Part shown: positions 56,114-64,000 of the stretch, piece by piece | Numbering within the stretch: the first letter of the stretch is position 1 | Layout of the letters: each line of letters starts with the position of its first letter | Source: Arthrobacter sp. S39 | GTDB lineage: Bacteria; Actinomycetota; Actinomycetes; Actinomycetales; Micrococcaceae | Assembly (NCBI RefSeq): GCF_004320525.1 | Contig: NZ_SIHX01000005.1 | Span: 310,001-374,000 of the forward strand | Direction: 5' to 3' | Length of the DNA: 64,000 bases | Notes under the pieces: generated by a model | Told to the model about the DNA's origin: nothing | Database searches by the model: none | What the model saw: the letters and a program-made list of their open reading frames with translations, nothing else | Translations under genes and position numbers: made by a program

Positions 56114-57304
56114 ATGAGCCTCACCGAACAGCATGCCGCGTCCCTTTCAGCCGAGACGGTGGTTGTCGCGGCCGGCCGGCCGGCACGGGAGCGGGACGAA
56201 CCGGTGAACCCGCCTATCGTGCTCTCTTCGACCTACTTCGGTACCGGACCGCTGGCCGACGGCGACCGCGGCTACGGCAGGTACGCCAACCCCACCTGGG
56301 ACCCCTTTGAAGAGGCCCTCGGCCAGCTCGAAGGGTCCCACCTGCCGGGGCTGCTGTACGCGTCCGGACTCGCGGCCGTCAGTTCCGCGCTGTCCCTCGT
56401 GCCCGCCGGCGGTGTCCTGGTGATGCCGTCGCACAGCTACTCGGGATCCCTGGTGATGGCCGCTGAGCTTGCCCAGAAGGGATTCCTCGAACTCCGGACC
56501 GTGGACATCGCAGACACGGAAGCCGTACTGGAACAGATCGCCCCGAAGGGTCCCGACGCCAGGCCGGCCAGCATGCTGTGGCTGGAAAGTCCCACCAACC
56601 CCATGCTGGGCATCGCCGATATTCCCGTCCTCGCCGAGGCCGCGCACCGGGCCGGGGCGATCGTCGTCACCGACAACACGTTCTCCACCCCCTTGGTCCA
56701 GCAGCCGCTGTCCCTGGGGTCGGATGTGGTCCTCCACTCGGTGACCAAGTACCTCGCCGGGCACTCCGACGTGGTCCTGGGCGCCTTGGTGACACCCAAC
56801 CCGGACATCCGTTCGGCGCTCCTGCACCACCGCACCATCCACGGGGCAATTGCCGGGCCGTTCGAAGCCTGGCTCGCCCTGCGCGGCCTGCGGACCCTGG
56901 CCCTGCGCATCGAACGCTCGCAGGAATCGGCAGCGGTCCTGGCCAACCGGCTGGGCGCGAACCCGCGGATCGAAAGCATCCATTTCCCCGGGCTTGCCAG
57001 TGATCCCGGGCATGAACGGGCGAAGACCCAGATGAAGGGCTTCGGGTCGATTGTCTGCATCCGGATCGCACCGGCGGGGGAACTCAGCGGCGCCGACGCC
57101 GCGGACAAGTTGGTCCGCGCGCTGCAGCTGTGGCTGCCGGCCACATCCCTGGGCGGCGTGGAGTCCCTGATCGAACGGCGCCGCCGCCACGCAGCCGAAC
57201 CGGTCAGCGTTCCGGAGAACCTGGTGCGCCTCAGCGTGGGAATCGAAAATGTCGAGGACCTCTGGGCCGATTTGAAGCAGGCGCTCGACTCGCTGGAAGG
57301 CTAG
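56114..57304 (+). CDS. PLP-dependent trans-sulfuration enzyme (cystathionine gamma-synthase/lyase family)
   Basis: A 396-residue fold-type I aminotransferase-like enzyme. The PLP lysine is K212 in SVTKYLAGHSDVVLG. Substrate phosphate and ring contacts are YGRYANPTWDPFEEAL, YASGLAAVSSALSL, LWLESPTNPMLGIADI and VTDNTFSTPLVQQPL. The C-terminus shows LPATSLGGVESLIERR. The family makes or cleaves cystathionine in methionine/cysteine metabolism, and the synthase and lyase are hard to tell apart by eye. No sulfur-metabolism genes flank it. Confidence 0.92.
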   Translation: MSLTEQHAASLSAETVVVAAGRPARERDEPVNPPIVLSSTYFGTGPLADGDRGYGRYANPTWDPFEEALGQLEGSHLPGLLYASGLAAVSSALSLVPAGGVLVMPSHSYSGSLVMAAELAQKGFLELRTVDIADTEAVLEQIAPKGPDARPASMLWLESPTNPMLGIADIPVLAEAAHRAGAIVVTDNTFSTPLVQQPLSLGSDVVLHSVTKYLAGHSDVVLGALVTPNPDIRSALLHHRTIHGAIAGPFEAWLALRGLRTLALRIERSQESAAVLANRLGANPRIESIHFPGLASDPGHERAKTQMKGFGSIVCIRIAPAGELSGADAADKLVRALQLWLPATSLGGVESLIERRRRHAAEPVSVPENLVRLSVGIENVEDLWADLKQALDSLEG

Positions 57305-57310
57305 GCTGGG

Positions 57311-57667
57311 ATGGTGGACGGTCAACTGATGATTTTTTATGTGGAGCGGGCAGTGTTCTTTGTCCTTGCCGTGGTGGCCCTGGGGCTTGAACTCTGGGCC
57401 CTGGTTGACTGCGCACGCCACCGGGCGAACGCTTTTGAAGCCACGGGCAAGCGGACCAAGACCTTCTGGCTGGCACTCACCGGCGGTGCCACCCTGGTGG
57501 GCGTCATCTCGCTGTTCGGCAGCGGAGGCGGCCTGTTCGGCACCCTGGGCCTCTTTGGCCTGGCAGCCGTGGTGGCAGCTTCGGTCTACCTCGCCGATGT
57601 GCGCCCTGCCGTGAAGGACGCCGGCCGCGGAGGCAGCCGCAACACGGGCCCCTACGGCCCCTGGTGA
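57311..57667 (+). CDS. DUF2516-family membrane protein
   Basis: A 118-residue membrane protein of the actinobacterial DUF2516 family. Hydrophobic segments are at about 12-32, 49-66 and 72-91 (LWALVDCARHRANAFEATGKRTKTFWL is the conserved loop after the first). The function is unknown. It starts 6 bp after the trans-sulfuration gene and ends 3 bp before the tandem repeat array. Confidence 0.85.
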   Translation: MVDGQLMIFYVERAVFFVLAVVALGLELWALVDCARHRANAFEATGKRTKTFWLALTGGATLVGVISLFGSGGGLFGTLGLFGLAAVVAASVYLADVRPAVKDAGRGGSRNTGPYGPW

Positions 57668-57670
57668 TCC

Positions 57671-57835
57671 CCACCGGCTCCCTCAGCTCGCAAGCTCGCT
57701 AGGGAACCCTGCCGGCGTGGGCCCACCACCGGCTCCCTCAGCTCGCAAGCTCGCTAGGGAACCCTGCCGGCGTGGGCCCACCACCGGCTCCCTCAGCTCG
57801 CAAGCTCGCTAGGGAACCCTGCCGGCGTGGGCCCA
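57671..57835. repeat. Three perfect tandem copies of a 55-bp REP-like unit
   Basis: Units at 57671-57725, 57726-57780 and 57781-57835 are identical: each starts CCACCGGCTCCCTCAGCTCG and ends GCCGGCGTGGGCCCA. Inside each unit GGCTCCCT can pair with AGGGAACC around AGC-rich arms, so every copy can fold into a hairpin. The array fills the gap between the convergent DUF2516 and methyltransferase genes, ending 2 bp before the latter's stop. It resembles the dispersed REP-like hairpins of Arthrobacter and could terminate both transcripts. Confidence 0.9.
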
Positions 57836-57837
57836 GC

Positions 57838-58674
57838 CTAAACACCCGGCGCCACGGCGTCCCAGCCCACCGTCAGTTCACCCAGGCGCCACCGTGAGGG
57901 ACCGTCCTGGACCGGCCAGCCGCCGTCGAGCAGTGCCTTGCACATGGCGTGCCAGCGCTGCCGGTTTCCGAACGACGCCAGCGGCGCCGACTCCAGCCAC
58001 GCCCGGTCCATCGCCGCCAACAGGCCGTGGATGCGTTCGCCCGGCACATTCCGGTGGATCAGCGCCTTGGGCAGCCGCTCCGCAACCTCCGACGGCAGCG
58101 CAAAACTTCCGAACCGCATTGACATGCTCAAGGACAGCGGCCGCTCACTGTCGAGGGCAATCCACGTCACGCGCCGGCCGATCTCGTCGCAGGTCCCGTC
58201 GATGAACAGGCCGCCGGGGGAGAGCCGGCCCTGGACCAGCCGCCAGATCCCCTCCACATCCGCTTCCTCGTATTGGCGCAGCACATTGAAGGCGCGGACC
58301 AGGACCGGACGCCCGGGCACGGGCAGTTCGAAGCCGCCCACCTGGAAGCTCAGGCCGGGCTGTTCCAGGGTCTTGGCCAGGCGGACCCGCTCGGGTTCGA
58401 TCTCGATCCCGCACACGCGGACGTCCGGCCGGACAGTGCGCAGGCGTTCAAAAAGTTCAACGGCGGTGGCCGGCGTTGCGCCGTAGCCCAGGTCGACGGC
58501 CAGGGGATCCGCCGCCCTGCGCAGGCGCCAGGCCTGCGGTCCGGTCAACCAGCGGTCCACCCGCCGCATGCGGTTGGGGTTGGTGGTGCCGCGGGTAATG
58601 TTCCCCACCGGTTTGGCGGCCCTGTTCCTGCCGGACATCTGCGGGGCGGCCACCCGTTCAGCTTTTTGAACCAC
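57838..58674 (-). CDS. Class I SAM-dependent methyltransferase
   Basis: A 278-residue protein with the SAM-binding motif I AVDLGYGATPATAVELFERLRT (about 59-80), an acidic end of strand 2 (VCGIEIEPERVRLAK) and motif-like VLVRAFNVLRQYEE and GGLFIDGTCDEIG. A basic N-terminus precedes the domain. The substrate is not evident. Start is GTG 58674. The stop lies 2 bp after the last 55-bp repeat. Confidence 0.83.
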   Translation of the reverse strand: MVQKAERVAAPQMSGRNRAAKPVGNITRGTTNPNRMRRVDRWLTGPQAWRLRRAADPLAVDLGYGATPATAVELFERLRTVRPDVRVCGIEIEPERVRLAKTLEQPGLSFQVGGFELPVPGRPVLVRAFNVLRQYEEADVEGIWRLVQGRLSPGGLFIDGTCDEIGRRVTWIALDSERPLSLSMSMRFGSFALPSEVAERLPKALIHRNVPGERIHGLLAAMDRAWLESAPLASFGNRQRWHAMCKALLDGGWPVQDGPSRWRLGELTVGWDAVAPGV

Positions 58675-58764
58675 CGCCCAACCCTATCCAACGTGACGCC
58701 TCAAACGTGACCCCGCGGTGTAACGCTGGGCGGGCGGCAGCGGCGCTCGGCTAGGATAAAAATC

Positions 58765-59511
58765 ATGACTTACAAGCTGATTCTGCTGCGCCACGGCCAC
58801 AGCGAATGGAACGCCAAGAACCTGTTCACCGGCTGGGTGGACGTTGACCTCAACGACCAGGGCCGCGAGGAAGCAGCACGCGGCGGCGAGCTCCTGGTTG
58901 AGAATGATCTTCTCCCGGATGTCCTCTACACCTCGCTCCTGAAGCGGGCCATCAACACGGCCAACATCTCCCTGGACAAGGCCGACCGCGGCTGGATCCC
59001 CGTCAAGCGCGACTGGCGCCTGAACGAACGCCACTACGGCGCCCTGCAGGGCAAGGACAAGGCGCAGACCCTGGCCGAATACGGCGAGGAGCAGTTCATG
59101 GAATGGCGCCGGTCCTACGACACCCCGCCGCCGCCCCTGGCCGACGACTCCGAGTTCTCCCAGGCCCACGACCCCCGTTACGCGGACCTCGGCGACGCAC
59201 TGCCCCGCACCGAGTGCCTCAAGGATGTCCTGGTCCGCCTGCTTCCCTACTGGGAATCGGACATCAAGGACGACCTCAAGGCCGGCAAGACCGTCCTGGT
59301 CACCGCGCACGGCAACTCGCTGCGCGCCCTGGTCAAGCACCTGGACGGCATCAGCGACGACGCCATCGCCAGCCTGAACATCCCCACCGGCATCCCGCTG
59401 GTCTACGACCTGGACGAGGACTTCCAGCCGGTCAAGCCGGGCGGCACGTACCTGGATCCGGACGCTGCTGCCGAGGCCATCCTGGCCGTAGCCAACCAGG
59501 GCAAGAAGTAG
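58765..59511 (+). CDS. gpmA: 2,3-bisphosphoglycerate-dependent phosphoglycerate mutase
   Basis: Interconverts 3- and 2-phosphoglycerate in glycolysis. The 248-residue product has [20 protein letters not shown] with catalytic H10, [26 protein letters not shown], and the second His in [16 protein letters not shown]. This is the cofactor-dependent family. The order gpmA followed by senX3-regX3 matches mycobacteria, with phoU inserted here on the opposite strand. Confidence 0.97.
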   Translation: MTYKLILLRHGHSEWNAKNLFTGWVDVDLNDQGREEAARGGELLVENDLLPDVLYTSLLKRAINTANISLDKADRGWIPVKRDWRLNERHYGALQGKDKAQTLAEYGEEQFMEWRRSYDTPPPPLADDSEFSQAHDPRYADLGDALPRTECLKDVLVRLLPYWESDIKDDLKAGKTVLVTAHGNSLRALVKHLDGISDDAIASLNIPTGIPLVYDLDEDFQPVKPGGTYLDPDAAAEAILAVANQGKK

Positions 59512-59534
59512 CGCCTGCGCTAACCCGGCACATT

Positions 59535-59577
59535 ACGACGGCGGGCCGGTCACCCCAGGTGACCGGCCCGCCGTCGT
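59535..59577. terminator. Bidirectional terminator between gpmA and phoU
   Basis: A 19-bp perfect stem (59535-59553 and 59559-59577) with a CCCAG loop, placed between convergent stops. Confidence 0.9.
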
Positions 59578-59598
59578 TGTTGCTGCAGAACCTCCGGC

Positions 59599-60261
59599 TC
59601 AGCTGTGTTCGGTGCCGTTCGGCTGCCAGGCACCGGTGACGAGGTAGGTGACCTTCTGGGCCACCGACACGCCGTGGTCCGCGAAACGCTCAAAGTAGCG
59701 GCTCGCGAGGGCCACGTCCACGGTGGTGGCGGGAGATTCCTGCCAGTCCGGGCTGGCGATCGCCTTGAACACGCTCAGGTGCAGGTCGTTGATCTCGCTG
59801 TTTGCCTTCAGGATGTCGCGGGCCACTTCGAGGTTGCGGGTTTCGAGCAACACCGTCAGCTTTGCTGCGATCAGCTGGTCCAACTCGGCCAGCTGCTTGA
59901 AGGTATCGGTCATCGAGGCCGGGATCACGGTGGAGGGGAACCGCAGACGCGCCAGCTGGGCAATGTGGCGGGCCAGGTCGCCCATCCGCTCCAGGGACGC
60001 GCTCATGCGCAGCGAGCCCACCAGCATGCGGAGGTCGCTGGCCACCGGACCCTGCAGGGCCAGGATGTCGATGGCACGCTCGTCGAGGCTGTTCTGGAGG
60101 AAATCGATGCGGGCGTCGGCTGCGATCACGTCCTGGGCCAAATCCACGTCTGCCACCTGGAAGGACGTTGTGGCCTTTCCGATCGCTTCGCTGACCAGCT
60201 GTGAGATCTCCACCAGCTGCTCGCCGACCTGGGCCAGTTCTTCCTGAAAAACCTTACGCAC
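59599..60261 (-). CDS. phoU: Phosphate transport system regulator PhoU
   Basis: A 220-residue all-helical protein that dampens the phosphate two-component system and Pst transporter. Two three-helix repeats are visible, each with the metal-binding E/D-x3-D pattern: ATTSFQVADVDLAQDVIAADARIDFLQN ... ERMGDLARHIAQL and ILKANSEINDLHLSVFKAI ... RYFERFADHGVSVAQKV. GTG 60261 is chosen because AAGGAAAGGA lies eight bases upstream and the product then begins MRKVFQEEL, the family N-terminus. Divergent from senX3 with a PHO-box-like array between. Confidence 0.95.
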   Translation of the reverse strand: MRKVFQEELAQVGEQLVEISQLVSEAIGKATTSFQVADVDLAQDVIAADARIDFLQNSLDERAIDILALQGPVASDLRMLVGSLRMSASLERMGDLARHIAQLARLRFPSTVIPASMTDTFKQLAELDQLIAAKLTVLLETRNLEVARDILKANSEINDLHLSVFKAIASPDWQESPATTVDVALASRYFERFADHGVSVAQKVTYLVTGAWQPNGTEHS

Positions 60262-60353
60262 GTTGGCGTCCTTTCCTTGGAACCCCCGCCTGCGCTGTCC
60301 GCCGGCGGCAGTTCGTGTCGCCGTTCGGCAGTCCAACTCCATACTCTGCCAGC

Positions 60354-60397
60354 GGCCGGTGAACGGTTGGCGGTCGGCAGGTGAACGTTAGTTGAAC
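60354..60397. promoter_or_regulatory. PHO-box-like array between phoU and senX3
   Basis: On the minus strand four 11-bp units follow each other: GTTCAAC-N4 (60391-60397), GTTCACC-N4 (60380-60386), a degenerate GACCGCC-N4 (60369-60375), and GTTCACC (60358-60364). GTTCACC units at 11-bp spacing are the known PHO box of actinobacterial PhoP/RegX3-type regulators. It is positioned for autoregulation of senX3-regX3 and phoU. Confidence 0.75.
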
Positions 60398-60457
60398 CGT
60401 CCCCGCAGGTGGGCCGGATGCGGCAAAACCGCGTTTCCCACAGCATAAGCTGGGAAC

Positions 60458-61702
60458 GTGGATCCTATGCTCATCGGTGTCATCGCAGGCCTCATAGGCC
60501 TGTCGTTCGGCACCTTCGGCGTGCTTGCGTTCAGGGTGAGCGAAAAGCAGCGCCAGCTGGTGGACATCGCGGTCGAGGAACTCGCCCTGCCGGCGGGCGC
60601 CGCCGAGGTGCTGGCCGTCGTCGGACGTGCCTTTGTGGTGGTGGACGCCGTCGACGGCGTGGTCAGGGCCAGCCCCGCCGCCTACGCCTACGGCCTGGTC
60701 CGGGGCCACACGGTGGTCCACAAGCAGCTGCTGGACATGACGGCGGGTGTCCGCCGCGACGGCGTGATCATCGAGAAACAGCTGGAGCTGCCCCGTGGCC
60801 CGCTCGGCCAGGGGACCATCATTGTGCAGGTGCGTGCAGCCATGCTCGGTGAGGAATACATCCTCCTGCTGGCCGACGACCGGACGGAAATCACCCGGAC
60901 CGAAGAGATCCGCAACGACTTTGTGGCCAACGTGTCCCATGAACTGAAGACCCCGGTGGGGGCCATCTCCCTCCTCGCCGAGGCGCTCGAGTCCTCGGCC
61001 GACGACGAGCAGGCAGTCCGCCGCTTCGCCAAACGCATGCACAAGGAGTCCGGCCGCCTGGCAGCACTGGTCCAGGACATCATTGAACTCTCACGCCTGC
61101 AGGGGGCCAGTGTGGCCCAGCAGGGCAGGCCTGTGGACATCAACGCTGTGATCAGCGAGGCCGTTGACCGGTCCCAGCTGCCAGCCGAGAGCAAGAACAT
61201 CACGATTGTTGTGGGCGGACACGCGGACGGAATGGTCTACGGCGATCCCGACCTGCTGGTCACGGCACTGCGCAACCTCATTGACAATGCCATCCGGTAC
61301 TCGCCGGAGAACACGCGGGTGGGTGTGGGCGTCCGCGCCAAGGAGGGACTGATCGCGATATCTGTCACCGACCAGGGCGAAGGACTCTCCCCTGAGGACC
61401 AGGAACGCGTCTTTGAGCGTTTCTACCGGGTGGACGCCGCCCGCTCCCGCCACACCGGCGGGACAGGCCTCGGGCTGAGCATCGTCAAGCATGTCGTCTC
61501 AAACCACGGAGGCGAGGTGACCCTGTGGTCCCAGCCCGGCCAGGGTTCGACTTTCACCCTTCGGCTGCCGGAAATGGAGGGGCCCGACGTCGAGGAAGAA
61601 CCTGCCGCCGGCCCGAAGTCCGCACCGCCCAAGCACCATGCCGCCCGTCAATCCCACGAATCCCGCGCCGCCGGCGCACACGAACAAGGAGCTAGCGCTT
61701 GA
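60458..61702 (+). CDS. senX3: Phosphate-sensing sensor histidine kinase SenX3
   Basis: A 414-residue kinase. One N-terminal membrane helix (about 5-26), a PAS-like domain (48-140), the H-box FVANVSHELKTPVGAIS with H161, and the catalytic domain with N box (LRNLIDNAIRYSPE), G1 (VTDQGEGLSPED) and G2 (GGTGLGLSIVKH). The single membrane segment plus PAS layout is that of SenX3/PhoR of actinobacteria. A His/Ala-rich tail ends the protein. Start GTG 60458; ATG 60467 is possible. Stop overlaps the regX3 start (TTGA). Confidence 0.95.
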   Translation: MDPMLIGVIAGLIGLSFGTFGVLAFRVSEKQRQLVDIAVEELALPAGAAEVLAVVGRAFVVVDAVDGVVRASPAAYAYGLVRGHTVVHKQLLDMTAGVRRDGVIIEKQLELPRGPLGQGTIIVQVRAAMLGEEYILLLADDRTEITRTEEIRNDFVANVSHELKTPVGAISLLAEALESSADDEQAVRRFAKRMHKESGRLAALVQDIIELSRLQGASVAQQGRPVDINAVISEAVDRSQLPAESKNITIVVGGHADGMVYGDPDLLVTALRNLIDNAIRYSPENTRVGVGVRAKEGLIAISVTDQGEGLSPEDQERVFERFYRVDAARSRHTGGTGLGLSIVKHVVSNHGGEVTLWSQPGQGSTFTLRLPEMEGPDVEEEPAAGPKSAPPKHHAARQSHESRAAGAHEQGASA

Positions 61703-62379
61703 GCAGGATCTTGATAGTTGAGGACGAGGAGTCGTTCAGCGACCCGCTGTCCTATTTGCTGGGCAAGGAAGGGTTCGAAGTGGAGGTGGTGGACAACGGC
61801 CTTGACGCCATCACCGAGTTCGACCGCAACGGCGCCGACCTGGTCCTGCTGGACCTGCAGCTCCCGGGCCTGTCCGGAACCGAAGTGTGCCGCCAGCTCC
61901 GGCAACGGTCCGGCGTTCCGGTCATCATGCTGACCGCCAAGGATTCCGAGATCGACAAAGTGGTGGGCCTGGAACTCGGCGCCGACGACTACGTGACCAA
62001 GCCGTATTCCTCGCGCGAACTGGTTGCCAGGGTACGGGCTGTGCTCCGCCGCCAGGGCGAGCCGGAAGAACTGATCTCAGCCACGGTGCAGGCCGGACCT
62101 GTCCGGATGGACATCGAGCGGCACGTGGTAAGCGTGGGCGGCGAGCAGGTGCTGCTCCCGCTGAAGGAATTTGAACTGCTCGAGATGCTGCTCCGGAACT
62201 CGGGGCGGGTGCTGACCCGGGGCCAGCTCATCGACAGGGTGTGGGGATCCGACTATGTGGGCGACACGAAGACCCTCGATGTCCACGTCAAGCGGCTGCG
62301 GAGCAAGATCGAGCCGGACCCGTCGGCGCCACGGTTCCTGGTGACGGTGCGGGGCCTCGGCTACAAGTTCGAACCCTAG
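61699..62379 (+). CDS. regX3: Phosphate response regulator RegX3
   Basis: A 226-residue OmpR-family regulator that activates phosphate-starvation genes. The receiver has D9-E10, phospho-acceptor D52 in LVLLDLQLPG, and the conserved Lys in DYVTKPYSSREL. The winged helix includes LPLKEFELLEMLLRNSG, QLIDRVWGSDYVGDTKTLDVHVKRLRSKIE and VRGLGYKFEP. It starts with TTG 61699, overlapping the senX3 stop by 4 bp and preceded by AAGGAGC. A strong terminator follows. Confidence 0.97.
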   Translation: MSRILIVEDEESFSDPLSYLLGKEGFEVEVVDNGLDAITEFDRNGADLVLLDLQLPGLSGTEVCRQLRQRSGVPVIMLTAKDSEIDKVVGLELGADDYVTKPYSSRELVARVRAVLRRQGEPEELISATVQAGPVRMDIERHVVSVGGEQVLLPLKEFELLEMLLRNSGRVLTRGQLIDRVWGSDYVGDTKTLDVHVKRLRSKIEPDPSAPRFLVTVRGLGYKFEP

Positions 62380-62412
62380 GCAGCGGCCCGGTATGCCCGG
62401 GCGCCAACCCCG

Positions 62413-62460
62413 CAACGCAGAAGGAGGGGCTCCCCGCGGGGAGCCCCTCCTTCTGCGTTG
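62413..62460. terminator. Bidirectional terminator between regX3 and the LpqE-like gene
   Basis: A 23-bp perfect stem (62413-62435 and 62438-62460) around GC, between the convergent stops. Confidence 0.9.
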
Positions 62461-62481
62461 CGTCGTGGTCCGCTGAGGCGC

Positions 62482-63042
62482 CTAGTGGGCTGCGGCGGCA
62501 GAAGACGTCGACGGCGACGGCGTCGGTGAGCTGGTGCCGGTCGGCTCGCTGCCAGCCGGCACATACTCTTTGTACTCTTCCAGGGTTGCGTCCAGAACCG
62601 GAACGTCGATGGTCTTGTTCAGGTTGGTGCCGTTTTCGGTGATCTTAACCGGCACCAGGGAGCCGGCGATGCCGCCGCTGGTGCTAAGGATCGCTTCGTC
62701 GGTGGAGTCGTTGAGCAGCGTGTAGGAGTTTGCCTTCACAGACACCTGCGTCTGGGAGCCTTCGGCGCCGTTGACCGTCAGCTTGACGTCCTGCGACGAG
62801 GAGTTGTAGACGGCGCCGAGCAGGCGGCCCGGCTTGTCCTCGCCGGCGGAAACAATCATGAAGTTGCGCAGCTGCAGGGGGCCCAGGTCCGCGCGGATGC
62901 CATCCGATGCGGAGTACTGGTGAGAAGTCTGCTGGGGGGTGATGTAGCCGCAGCCGGTCACCGTCACCAGGCCGAGGCCCAGGGCAGCTGCCGCCAATGC
63001 CAGTTTGCCGCGCTGGGCCCGGTTCATCGCAGTGAAACGCAC
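62482..63042 (-). CDS. Exported lipoprotein, LpqE-like
   Basis: A 186-residue lipoprotein. The signal peptide ([19 protein letters not shown]) ends in the lipobox VTGC near residue 31. The mature part is an Ig-like beta-sandwich with conserved [19 protein letters not shown] and [19 protein letters not shown], and a Pro/Ser/Thr tail. Position next to carD and ispD, divergently transcribed, is that of LpqE in mycobacteria, which is linked to copper. A copper-binding motif is not obvious here. ATG 63042 is used; ATG 63027 is possible. Confidence 0.75.
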   Translation of the reverse strand: MRFTAMNRAQRGKLALAAAALGLGLVTVTGCGYITPQQTSHQYSASDGIRADLGPLQLRNFMIVSAGEDKPGRLLGAVYNSSSQDVKLTVNGAEGSQTQVSVKANSYTLLNDSTDEAILSTSGGIAGSLVPVKITENGTNLNKTIDVPVLDATLEEYKEYVPAGSEPTGTSSPTPSPSTSSAAAAH

Positions 63043-63298
63043 GTCACGTACTCCTCAAGAGTCTTGGAACATTATTCAGCCCATAGCCTATCCGCAAACC
63101 TGCCCAAACGCGGATTCCGGGCGGTCACATTGCCCTTGGCAAGGCCTCTCCGATGCACTATTATCCGCATCCGTCAAGGGGTCCAAGGGGGTCGATTCTG
63201 CCCATTTTCCGCGTATTCATGCGGTTCCGGGGCCCTTTCGCGGCCAGTCATATGCCCGAATCGTGATAAACTGGTCTGCGGGAAAGGGGAATGTCCAC

Positions 63299-63781
63299 AT
63301 GGTATTTGAGGTCGGCGAGACAGTAGTTTACCCTCACCACGGTGCTGCAAAAATTGAAGAAATCAAGATGCGCACCGTCAAGGGCGAAGAGAAAATGTAT
63401 CTCAAGCTCAAGGTGGCTCAGGGTGATCTGACCATTGAAGTTCCAGCAGAAAACGTTGACCTTGTTGGGGTCCGGGATGTAGTGGGCAAGGAAGGCCTGG
63501 AGCACGTATTCGATGTGCTCCGTGCCGAGTTCACTGAAGAACCCACCAACTGGTCACGCAGATACAAGGCAAATCTGGAGAAGCTTGCTTCCGGTGACGT
63601 CATCAAGGTAGCAGAGGTCGTCCGCGACCTGTGGCGCCGAGATCACGACCGGGGCCTTTCCGCAGGTGAGAAGCGAATGCTGGCCAAGGCCCGGCAGATT
63701 CTGATTTCAGAGTTGGCGCTGGCTGAAAAGACCGACGAAGAGAAGGCGGCCAGCGTTCTCGACGAGGTCCTGGCTTCCTAA
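63299..63781 (+). CDS. carD: CarD/CdnL-family RNA polymerase-binding transcription factor
   Basis: A 160-residue essential activator that stabilises open promoter complexes, particularly at rRNA promoters. The N-terminal Tudor-like RNA polymerase-interacting domain reads [20 protein letters not shown] and EKMYLKLKV (1-55). The C-terminal helical DNA-binding domain contains [32 protein letters not shown] with the Trp that wedges the -10 edge. ATG 63299 has GGGAAAGGGGA eight bases upstream. A 256-bp gap separates it from the divergent lipoprotein gene and should hold both promoters. Confidence 0.97.
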   Translation: MVFEVGETVVYPHHGAAKIEEIKMRTVKGEEKMYLKLKVAQGDLTIEVPAENVDLVGVRDVVGKEGLEHVFDVLRAEFTEEPTNWSRRYKANLEKLASGDVIKVAEVVRDLWRRDHDRGLSAGEKRMLAKARQILISELALAEKTDEEKAASVLDEVLAS

Positions 63782-63787
63782 GAATTG

Positions 63788-63830
63788 AACCCCGGCGGCA
63801 CGCAAGTGCCGCCGGGGTTTCTTTTTGCCC
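63788..63830 (+). terminator. Terminator after carD
   Basis: AACCCCGGCGGCAC and its complement form a 14-bp perfect stem with a GCAA loop, followed by a T-rich tail (TTTCTTTTT). ispD starts about 50 bp later. Confidence 0.88.
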
Positions 63831-63878
63831 GGATTCAGGTCCGGGCGGGGCAGCCTGCGTGGACGTAGGCTAGTCCGC

Positions 63879-64000
63879 ATGAGTGAAACACCCACCCGCC
63901 TTGTCACCGCCGTGATCCTGGTGGCCGCAGGTTCAGGGCAGCGGCTTGGCTACGGCATGCCCAAGGCCGCTGTTCCGCTGGGCGGCGAACCCCTTCTGAC
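63879..64000 (+). CDS. ispD: 2-C-methyl-D-erythritol 4-phosphate cytidylyltransferase (5' part only)
   Basis: Only the first 40 codons lie in the window. They read TAVILVAAGSGQRLGYGMPKAAVPLGG, with the CTP-binding GSGQRLGYGMPK motif of IspD, the third step of the MEP isoprenoid pathway. The carD-ispD order is conserved in actinobacteria, which supports the call. Sugar-nucleotide transferases share part of the motif. Confidence 0.85.
   Translation, partial: MSETPTRLVTAVILVAAGSGQRLGYGMPKAAVPLGGEPLL

Noticed and set aside
57671..57835. Tandem repeats as a possible CRISPR array
   Set aside because: Copies abut with no spacers and no cas genes are near.
63005..63298. N-terminal extension of carD by 98 codons
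   Set aside because: The conserved CarD start is at 63299 with a good ribosome-binding site, and the extension lies in the promoter region.

Overview
The window reads as a chromosomal segment from a high-GC Gram-positive actinobacterium, most likely the Arthrobacter/Pseudarthrobacter group (Micrococcaceae). Pointers are the strong G/C bias at third codon positions, frequent GTG and TTG starts, 4-bp ATGA/GTGA/TTGA gene overlaps, GTP-type PEP carboxykinase, SenX3-RegX3, the proteasome activator Bpa, CarD and a YhgE/Pip exporter. The genus is inferred from gene content and from a 55-bp REP-like repeat. I saw no prophage, insertion sequence, integrase, CRISPR array or rRNA operon. Four tRNA genes are present: Arg-ACG, Ser-GCT, Ser-TGA and Thr-CGT.

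Layout. 1-4.7 kb: PAP2 phosphatase (cut at the window edge), upp, a VOC protein, a HAD phosphatase, a coupled glycosyltransferase/YdeI-like pair, and a secreted lysozyme-like protein behind a c-di-AMP (ydaO-type) riboswitch. 5-8.7 kb: an OmpR-type two-component system and an orphan OmpR-type winged-helix protein separated by a 0.66-kb AT-richer gap. 9-12.1 kb: SixA-like phosphatase, a divergent LysR/EamA exporter pair and a small membrane protein. 12.1-15.7 kb: a tightly coupled TetR / YhgE-Pip / degenerate ABC-ATPase operon with a promoter that carries its operator. 15.7-23.2 kb: flavoprotein disulfide reductase, pckG with a composite operator, hmp-nsrR for nitric oxide defence, and manB. 23.4-29.6 kb: RecQ fused to a phosphoribosyltransferase-like tail, an MFS exporter and an S9 peptidase. 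29.6-35.9 kb: a sulfonate/taurine-type uptake operon (lipoprotein, ATPase, permease, TauD-like dioxygenase) preceded by an FAD/NAD(P)-binding protein. 36-42.5 kb: VOC protein, quinone oxidoreductase, PadR-controlled ABC/FtsX exporter. 42.6-48.5 kb: tandem DUF1540 protein, cstA-ybdD, GNAT, bpa plus a partner, aldo/keto reductase. 48.5-52.4 kb: coiled-coil protein, Tat-exported protein, and a three-gene module built around a free-standing PEP-utilising phosphohistidine (swivel) domain, with a perfect 18+18 bp dyad over its promoter. 52.4-64 kb: secreted TAP-like hydrolase, holB-tmk, trans-sulfuration enzyme, DUF2516, three tandem 55-bp repeats, methyltransferase, gpmA, phoU | senX3-regX3 with a PHO-box-like array between them, an LpqE-like lipoprotein, carD and the start of ispD.

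Much of the segment is core metabolism and envelope or stress regulation. The regulatory DNA is unusually readable: several operators are perfect or near-perfect dyads placed next to their likely regulators. The best candidates for something undescribed are the swivel-domain/two-regulator module at 50.9-52.4 kb, the YhgE operon whose ATPase has lost its nucleotide-binding motifs, and the receiver-less OmpR-type regulator at 7.9 kb. All functional calls rest on reading motifs by eye; no database search was run.
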